64,000 nt of DNA. Source: Eleusine coracana subsp. coracana. Its lineage: Eukaryota; Streptophyta; Magnoliopsida; Poales; Poaceae. The position numbers and the translations under genes were made by a program. Every line of letters begins with the position of its first letter. Within the stretch, counting starts at the first letter, position 1. Under the pieces are notes generated by a model. The model ran no database searches. It saw only the letters and a list, made by a program, of their open reading frames with translations, and had not been told where the DNA came from. Location of the stretch: contig CM064431.1 in NCBI GenBank assembly GCA_032690845.1, positions 26,294,300 through 26,358,299 on the forward strand, in the 5' to 3' direction. Positions 56,824 to 64,000 of the stretch are shown here, one piece after another.

Positions 56824-58640
56824 ATGGTGGGCGGCGGAACGGTGCAAAAATGCGTTTCTGTTTGGAGGAGAGTGATGCTAAGTTCATCCACACCTTTGGG
56901 GTCGATCCGAGGTAAGGGTCGGGGGAAGGGTGGCCCCAAGGGTTGGGGTCGGGGTCGAACGACTCAGTTTCTCCCAGCGCCACCTACCCCTCAGGAGCCA
57001 GAGGAGGAGGAGGAGGAGCAGGAGGAGGAGGGGGATGGGGATGGGGATGGGGAGGAGGACGTGGAGGGAGAGGAGGAGGAGGAGGAGCCTGCTATTTGGT
57101 TACGAGGTCCCTCTAGAATCCTTGACAGGCCGATACCTCTGGCTGCATGTCTGGTGATTAGACCAGTGAAGCCCCAACGTAAGTAACTTTATATGTTATC
57201 ACTACCTTTTCATTTGGTAACTTGAAAATCACAATTAAAACTAATATTTTATCTTAATCACTTTTTGTAGGACTTGGGAACTAGTGACCCTAGGTGGTCA
57301 CAAGCGCAAGGTTAACTGTATGCTGGTTCTTTTGTGCAGGGAGCACTTCCTAGGCCAGGTGCACTTTGGCACATAGTACGAGCCAGTGTGGACCTGGAAG
57401 CACGATGAAGTCGCCTCCGATCAATTCGACCAACTAAACAGGTGCTACATTAGCAAGACAGATTGGGTGGTGATAGAGCTGTGGGTAAGTCTTTCTTGCA
57501 ATACACTGCTCATTTCATGGTATTCATTATAAATTTATGTAATAATTACCGAATACATCTCGTTTGTATGCAGGATTTCTATACGTTTGAGCCAGGGCAC
57601 GAGGAGGATGCTAAGGTTGTGGCTCACAACTGACGCCATAAGTTCATAAAGGACATGCATTACGAGGCGCAAGTTTAGTGTGTCATAAACTACACTGTCC
57701 ATATCCTTGGGCGACACATCAAAAAAGAAGAGGCAAGAACTGTGAAGCTGACACGGGAGCAATACTTGCCGGCATATTTAGATTTATTCTTTGATTTAGT
57801 ATATCACTTAGTTTGATCCTCTTACATGTCATCCACTTGATCATGTGTAGGTGCCTACGTGGTGGTGCCATAATGATGTTCAGTTCTGGGAACACATAGT
57901 GGACAAGTTGTTCACACCCGAGTGGGAGGAGATGCACAATGCTAGCCAAGAATGATGTTCGCTTATGCCTGGTCCAGCACACCACCAAGGCAACCTTAGC
58001 AACGAGGAGTACGTGGCTCAATGGGTATGCAGACTCATTTTTTTTAATTCTCAATTGTGTATAAATTGTAATTAACATGGTTTTTGTTTTTGCAGTCCCA
58101 GGCAAATGAAGGCGCTGAATGCCCCGAGTTTGTGGGATGGGCTTTGGCACACGAGGCCAATGCATCTGAGGCCACCTATGACCCGAATGACCTGCCGTCA
58201 GTGTACAACAAATCCTCCTTCTACTCCCATATCAGTGTGTACACAGAGGTGGGAAAGCAAGTCCATGGGCCAGAGTGGGATCCGGCCGCCCACCCTCTTG
58301 ATGGCGGGGTGATCATGAGGGCTGGAGGAGGCAAGAAGCATGGCCTGTTGATCATAGGCAACAGTACTGTAGACACAGCTAGTACTCCCACTCTCTCCTA
58401 GATTCGAGCGAGGTCCCGAGCACTGCCCTGACCATTACGTCCATGTCTAACCGTGGCACAGCTGCAATTGCAACAACTTTAGGTTAGTTCTGCTTTATTA
58501 ATCAATTATTCAATAACTAATCACATATTGGCTTTACACTGTAACATTGGGATAAAAAATTATAGGCCCAGCTCGACAAAGAGAGAACGCTAAGGCAGGA
58601 GTCAGAGGCGAGGCAGCAGGTGGATATGGCCAACCTGCTT
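56824..58640 (+). pseudogene. CACTA TNPA-like / Transposase_24-type gene
   Basis: The second gene of the CACTA element, downstream of TNP2 as usual. The first exon (56824-57183) has a basic GRGKGGPKGWGRGR segment, a strongly acidic E-rich stretch and WLRGPSRILDRPIPLAACLV. After an intron come NCMLVLLCREHFLGQVHFG and WTWKHDEVASDQFDQLN (about 57310-57440), then DFYTFEPGHEEDAKVVAHN, KEEARTVKLTREQYLP, WWCHNDVQFWEHIVDKLFTPEWEE (split by introns), EFVGWALAHEANASEATYDP (about 58125) and SHISVYTEVGKQVHGPEWDP. This matches the Ptta/En/Spm family (PF03004) that binds sub-terminal repeats. A short coiled segment AQLDKERTLRQESEARQQ follows at about 58566. In-frame stops (57631, 57676, 57954) show decay. 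Confidence 0.75.
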
Positions 58641-59335
58641 GCTTACCTTTAAAGCGTCCATGCTTAGATGGGAAGATCCCTACCACAACCTTCGACTATG
58701 TTCCGTCCGGCTCCAGCAACTCCTTAGGTGAGCTACTTCATAGCCTAGTTGCTTTATTTCAAATATTGTAGACTTTGAGACCTCGAAACTTATAATATTT
58801 TAGAGATCTAGAAACTTACAACCACTTAGAGACTTATTACTTCAACTTATGAATATTTAGATTATAACTAATTAAGTATTGTTCTTTCATTTACAAGTAT
58901 TACAGAGTTAGATAACCTATAAACTTACAATCACCTAGAAATTACAAGTTCTCACTTTGAATCTTTTCTATTTTATGCAGAATCAATCGGTGGCATCGAA
59001 CACGCCTGACATGTCGCCGGGCATGTCACCGACGTTCCCGCCATAGCAGTTGTTCTCGATGCCACAACCACTGCTGCAATGAGCTTGTGAACTTTAATTC
59101 TACTTTATGTTGAACTTTTCTATTGAACTTTTGATGTTTGCGTTGCATTCATGTCAAACATGTTATGTTTCTTCTATTTATGTTAAATTTATGGTTCGTA
59201 AGCTTATGCATGATGTGGTTTCATGATTGTGGTTATATATTGATGAAATGGTTCATGTTGAATATATATCTTATGCATCTCTGGTATTTTTGATGATTAA
59301 AAGCAAAAAAACAAAAAAAAAACAGAAAAAAATGG
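58641..59335. other. 3' part of the CACTA element, non-coding
   Basis: AT-rich with short remnants of the TNPA-like C-terminus (SVASNTPDMSPGMSPT at about 58985). No other gene. Confidence 0.45.
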
Positions 59336-59739
59336 TCACTTCGTCGTGTGCCAGAAGTCAGGCACACGGCGAAGTGGACGTTCCTGGGCACCTGGGTGGC
59401 ACCATCACCTTGTGCCACATCCCGACACATGGTGAAGTGACCAAAAATTCATCGTGTGCCGCGTCCAGGTGCATACGGCGAAGAGGGAAAGGTTCGCCGT
59501 GTCCAGAGGGCAGAGCACACGGTGAAGAGAGGGAAGGTGCACCGTCACGGCTCACGCTAACGGCAAGACTTCACCCTATGCCCCGTTAAGCACAAGACAA
59601 AGCTCTTTGTCGTGTGCCCGTGCTTTGGCACACGGCAAAATGGCCTTCGCCGTTGAGCATTCACCATGGGCTACCAACGGCAAAGTCATTCACCGTGTGC
59701 GCTCGCAGACACACGAGAAATTAACGAATTCCGGTAGTG
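59336..59739. mobile_element. CACTA 3' terminus with CGCCGTGTGCC sub-terminal repeats
   Basis: Many direct and inverted copies of TTCGCCGTGTGCC / GGCACACGGCGAA fill 59343-59700. The terminus is GAATTCCGGTAGTG at 59739, whose reverse complement CACTACCGGAATTC is a CACTA end. The array is the binding region for TNPA-type proteins. The 3-bp duplication cannot be checked because the left end is missing. Confidence 0.85.
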
Positions 59740-61310
59740 CATGCAGCAGATCCTCCGTCATTAACTACCATGTCTCATGGTGCAATTCCCTATTTTGCGA
59801 GGGAAGAGATGCAGCCTCCGAAGGAATTACCCTCCATAGTGGCGACCGCTCAACCTGGGAAACTGGGGTCCTCGGGCTTCCAAGGGACTCCAGGAACCGA
59901 TGCGGTAGGACCTTCAATGGTCTCTCTAGTTTTTGAAAGGTTTCAAATTCCTGAAGGGACTTCTATGTCCTTGGGCCACGCGACGCGACATGTAGGGAAT
60001 GGGTCTCTTCCTGAACCAAATACTACTGTTTTGGGCCAAGGATTTGAGCCACATTTGGTGCCAGATCTGGTCCTTCCTTGTAGCCCTCCATCTCTTGGCA
60101 CAAACTGATTGATGCCGGAGTTCAACCAACCGGTATCTCTAATTCTATCTATCAACAATAATTCAGAGATGAAGCCGGTAGCCTCTTTCTCCAAAGTATA
60201 CACGCGTCAAAAAAGGTGCTTAATGGCCAACTACTTAGACACAGCGGTGAGGAACATTAGAGTGCCACCTCCGTCCCAGGCAATGGATGAGGCTGGGGAC
60301 GTCATAGCGCTGTCTCCGTCCCAGGCGAAGGAAGAAACGAGGCTGGCAAAGACTTGGTGTCTCAGGCGACAGGCGAAGCCGGGGACATCGAATCTTCGGC
60401 TCTGTCCCAGGCGACGGGTGAGGCTGGGAACGCCGTAGCTTCGGCTCCGTCCCAGGCAATAGATGAGGCCGGGGACATCATAGCGCTGGCTCCGTCCCAG
60501 GCGAAGGATGAGAACGAGCCTGGCAAAGACATGGCTTCACCCCAGCCGATGGGAGAAGCTGAGGACGTCGAAGCTTCGGCTTCGTCCCAGGTGATGGGTG
60601 AGGCCGGGGATGTCGTAGCTTCGGTTTCGTCCCAGGCGACGGGTGAGGCCGGGGACGTCATAGTTTTGGCTCCTTCCTAGGCGAAGTATGAGGCCGGGGA
60701 CGTCGTAGCTTCGGCTCCGTCCCAGGCAACTAGCGAGTCCGGGCATGTCTTAGCTTCAGCTCCATCCCAGACGACTGGTGAGGCCGTGGGTGTCGTAGTT
60801 TTGGCTCCGTCCCATGCGTTGGATCAAGCCGGGGACATCGTAGCTTCGGCTCCATCCCAGGCGACTAGAGAGGTAGGGGATGTTGTGGCCTTGGCCTTGC
60901 CCCAGCCAATCGGTTTTACAGAAGTACTATCCGCTAAGGAAGCTTTCATGAACAAGATCACGCGACACACAGCCTACTTGCTTCACACTCTGGCAGCGCC
61001 TAAGCGACAAAATCGAGTGGCAGCATCAGGTTCTTCTATCACTTCCCGTCGTAGCCGATGACTGGCAGGGGCCACGGTGGAATTCCAAATGGATGACCTT
61101 GAGAGAATATCAAAAAAGAAGGCCATGCGAGCCTTGAAGGTTATAGGTGAACAGGGAGGCATTGATCAACAAGCGCAAGAAGATTATGATCGGCTTTTTA
61201 GTCAACCTTTCTCGGATTCTAACCTAGAAGCCTTAGCAACCATTTTTAAATGGTCAATCCTAGATTTAGGCCATGTTTGGGAGGGGGAGGCCATGCTTTG
61301 AAGCTGTTCT
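59740..61310 (+). pseudogene. LINE ORF1 (C-terminal part) with 45-bp minisatellite
   Basis: Upstream of a LINE ORF2 lies a broken frame with PYFAREEMQPPKELP, FERFQIPEGTSMSLGHATRH, then a repetitive Ala/Ser/Gly/Glu-rich segment (about 60270-60905) and a final block with FTEVLSAKEAFMNKITRHTA, APKRQNRVAASGSSITSRRSR and RISKKKAMRALKVIGEQGGI (about 61095-61155). The last block is typical of the region just before ORF2 in grass LINEs. Stops occur at about 60107, 60680 and 61060. The N-terminus with any RNA-binding domain is missing; the CACTA terminus abuts at 59739. Confidence 0.7.
60270..60905 (+). repeat. 45-bp minisatellite encoding 15-aa repeats
   Basis: Units such as GACATCGAATCTTCGGCTCT-GTCCCAGGCGACGGGTGAGG-CTGGG repeat about 13 times with variation, encoding GDVVASAPSQATGEA-like 15-mers. 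One unit is extended by an insertion (NEPGKDMASPQPMGEAE). The 45-bp period preserves the reading frame in most of the array. Confidence 0.85.
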
Positions 61311-64000
61311 CTTAGAAAAAAATCTTTGTATGGAATGTCGTGGGCTTAATTCCAGCGTGCGACAGGACTCAGTTCGTACAATGACAGAGGCCTCTCATGC
61401 TGATATTGTATCTATCCAAGAAACCAAAATTCCAGCGATGTCTCAACGGGTTATCTTATCAGCTCTGGGGTCGGATTTCACAAATTTCGTAGAGCTTCCA
61501 TCTGCTGGTGCAAGTGGCGGTATTCTTGTTGCTTGGCGCAGACATATCGGTCGCACAGGAAATCAAAGAGTGGATAACCATAGTGTGTCTATTGAGTTCT
61601 GTCCTGATAACGGATCCTCATGGTGGCTAACTTGTGTTTATGGCCCTCAAGGTACGGAGGAAAAAAATACAATTTCTTCAAGAATTGCGTGACATCAGAA
61701 GTACATGTCTTGGCCCTTGGCTCTTGACAGGAGACTTCAACTTGATCTACAAAGATGAAGATAAGAACAATGCTAACTATAATCGTGCGATGATGGGAAG
61801 ACTTAGAAGACTGATCAATGATCTTGCACCCGAAGAGATCCCACTTCATGGACGGAAATATACATGGTCGAATCGGCAAGACTCCCCTACCCTTGTCAAA
61901 CTTGATCAATTTCTTTGTTCTATAGATTGGGAGGATTTATACCCAAATTGTCTTCTTTAATGTCTTGCTTCTGATGATTCAGACCACTGTCCGCTTTTGT
62001 TAGGGCTTCATGACAATAGGACAGGTCAAAGACGCTTTCACTTTGAGTCATACTGGCCAAAGATGGAAGGGTTTCAAGACATGGTGGCTGCTGCATGGGC
62101 CTCAGTGCCGGTTTGACCTTGCCCATTCAGGGTTCTGGATGATAAACTCAAGGCCTTGACTCGTGCATTACAGAGTTGGAGTGACAAAACCATCGATCAT
62201 GTTAAATGTCAACTTGCCTTAGCCCGGGAGGTTTTACACCAATTGGAGATTGCCAATGACAAGCGTCAGTTGTCCCTGGAAAAATCTTAGCTGAAAAACA
62301 ATCTCAAGAAACATTGTCTAGCTCCCTCTTCCCTCCAAAGGACAATTGCCCGACTGCGATCTAGAATTGGGTGGCTCCGTGATGGAGACACTAATACAAA
62401 ACTCTTCCATCTCCATGCCCGTCATCGCAAGAGAAAAAGTTTTATTGGCAAGTTAGTTGCTGAGGACCAAGTGGTAACTAATCATGATAACAAGGCTCGA
62501 GTTATTTTTTATTTTTATGATGGTCTACTTGGCACCAGCCTGAACCGTGAGCACACCATAAATCTAGAGGAGCTGGGAATCCCGTCTCATGATCTTGCTG
62601 ATTTGGATTCTCCATTAACAGAAGCCGAGGTTTGGAATACTGTTAAGCATTTGCCATCGGATAATGTTCCAGGCCCGGATGGGTTTACAGGTCGGTTCTA
62701 TAAGGTTTGTTGGCCTATAATAAAACATGATATCATGGCGGTAATCTCAGCGGTGTGGAGTGGGAAGTTCATGGGTTTTCATACCTTGAACACAGCCTAT
62801 ATCACTCTTCTCCCAAAAATGGCTAATGCAGAACACCCCAAGGATTTCAGACCCATTAGCTTGGTACATAGTATTGCCAAGCTGATTACAAAGTTGTTGG
62901 CCAATAGGCTTGCTGGTCGGATGCAACAATTGGTCTCTCCCAACTAAAGTGCTTTCATCAGAGGTCATTTTATTCAAGACAATTTTATGCTGGTCTAACA
63001 AACAACATGCTTCATACACCAAAAAAAACTCCCAAGGTTTTTGCTCAAACTCCACATATCAAAAGCTTTTGATAGTATGGCATGGCCTTTCCTTCTAGAA
63101 GTGCTACAACACCTGGGGTTTGGACAAGTATGGAGGGACATGATCAGTGGGCTATTCATGTCTTCTTCCACTCAAGTTCTTTTGAATAGTATTTCGGGAG
63201 AACATATACAACATCGAAGAGGGCTGCGACAAGGAGATCCATTATCGCCATTGCTGTTTATTCTGGTAATGGATGTTCTAGGACACATGGTTTCAAGGGC
63301 GGCGGATGAAGGACTTCTGACCCCACTATCTAGGCGTGCTCTCCAACACAGAGTGTCTCTGTACGCGGACGACTAGCGCTTTTTCTTTGTTCAGAAGAAA
63401 ATGACATTGCAACCACACTGGATATGTTGCACCTGTTTGGGGACTCTTCTGGGCTGAAAACAAACCTGCAAAAAAGTTCTGTGTTACCAATCAGATGTGG
63501 AGAGACTGAACTGGAGGTGCTTCAGCAATCGCTCCCCTGTGGAATCTCAGAATTTCCCTGCAAATATCTTGGATTGCCTCTATCCTTCACTAAGATTAAA
63601 AGGGAGCACATCCAACCCGTCATTGACAAAATTGGGGATCAATTGCCGGGATGGAAATCTGACTTAATGACAAGGGCAGGACGGATGATCCAAGTCCAAT
63701 TTGTGCTCACTGGTATGCTTATATATCTTGCCATGGCAGTAAACTTCCCACAATGGGCAGTGAAAGCGGTTAATAAAATACGGAGAGGTTATGTTTGGCG
63801 GGGCCGAAAAGAAGCACGAGCTGGGCATTGTCTTGTAGCTTGGAGTACAGTGTGTCGGCCACAGCAGCTTGGGGGACTGGGCATCTCGGACCTGAAGAAT
63901 ATGATATGGGCATTGATAATGAGATGGGTTTGGCTGCAAAAGACTGAACCAAACCGACCTTGGGCTGCTTTACCTATTCAAGTTCCTACACAAGTGAGAG
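61311..64000 (+). pseudogene. LINE ORF2: endonuclease and reverse transcriptase, degenerate, runs off window
   Basis: Apurinic-type endonuclease residues: SIQETKIP (catalytic E, about 61411), GDFNLIYKDED (about 61732) and SDHCPLLL (about 61980). Then RLRSRIGWLRDGDTNTKLFH (about 62355) and RT: VPGPDGFTGRFYKVCW (about 62665), ITLLPKMANAEHPKDFRPIS (about 62800), SKAFDSMAWPFLLEVLQHLG (about 63055), RRGLRQGDPLSPLLFILVMD (about 63215) and the YADD box (about 63360). A post-RT region continues in another frame (CKYLGLPLS, about 63560; GRMIQVQFVLTGM, about 63680; GGLGISDLKNMIWA, about 63870). Stops or frame breaks occur near 61335, 61665, 61957, 62115, 62287, 62944, 62996 and 63374, so it is dead. 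The end is outside the window, so tail and TSD are not visible. Confidence 0.9.

Noticed and set aside
53100..58400. A CRISPR-like or novel multi-gene cassette in the broken frames
   Set aside because: The blocks follow the known order of CACTA TNP2 and TNPA domains, so a decayed transposon explains them.

Overview
This window looks like intergenic and genic DNA from a grass, most likely rice or a close relative (Oryza). The evidence is the family content: Sirevirus-type and other Ty1/copia elements, a Tat-type Ty3/gypsy element with an antisense extra ORF, long chromovirus-type solo LTRs, CACTA elements, PIF/Tourist, hAT and LINE insertions, and an F-box/LRR/FBD gene family typical of grasses. 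It is eukaryotic, repeat-dominated DNA. I see no bacterial operons, CRISPR arrays, rRNA or tRNA genes. Species assignment is inference.

Layout. 1-12955: the 3' part of a Sirevirus-like copia element on + (pol remnant 1-1181, a polypurine motif, an envelope-like ORF 9425-11032, 3' LTR 11446-12955), interrupted by a 5'-truncated Tat-type gypsy element on - (1507-8228). The gypsy element carries an intron-containing ORF running opposite to its pol. 12956-16126: a CACTA 3' end, a complete non-autonomous CACTA element (13559-15060, TSD CAA) and a small GC-rich hAT-like element (15409-16118). 17100-26712: an F-box/LRR/FBD gene on -, split by a complete copia element (18925-25784, TSD ACAGC) sitting 12 bp from a splice acceptor. 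26985-36825: PIF/Tourist and hAT elements in AT-rich DNA, with two weak candidate exons. 36831-40873: a 4.0 kb solo LTR (TSD GTTAT). 42587-47262: a second, inverted F-box/LRR copy on +, clearly a pseudogene, broken by a LINE-like retroposon (43151-46536, 13-bp TSD) that itself contains a PIF-like element. 47651-52990: a CACTA-like terminus, then a Sirevirus-like LTR with GACCGGACCGTCCGGTC-type palindromes, interrupted by a second long solo LTR (48214-52134, TSD ATTGC). 53071-59739: a degenerate autonomous-type CACTA element with TNP2-like and TNPA-like coding regions and a clear 3' terminus. 59740-64000: a degenerate LINE on +, with a 45-bp minisatellite inside ORF1 and the endonuclease and reverse transcriptase of ORF2, running off the window.

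The only host genes I can support are the two F-box/LRR paralogs, in opposite orientation about 16 kb apart. Everything else with strong coding signal belongs to transposable elements, almost all with frameshifts or stops. The insertion order can be read from nesting and target-site duplications. I found no convincing novel multi-gene system. The most unusual items are the ORF-only LINE-like retroposon with an internally duplicated domain and a 3' hairpin, the motif array upstream of the antisense gypsy ORF, the conserved blocks inside the two long solo LTRs, and the minisatellite within LINE ORF1.
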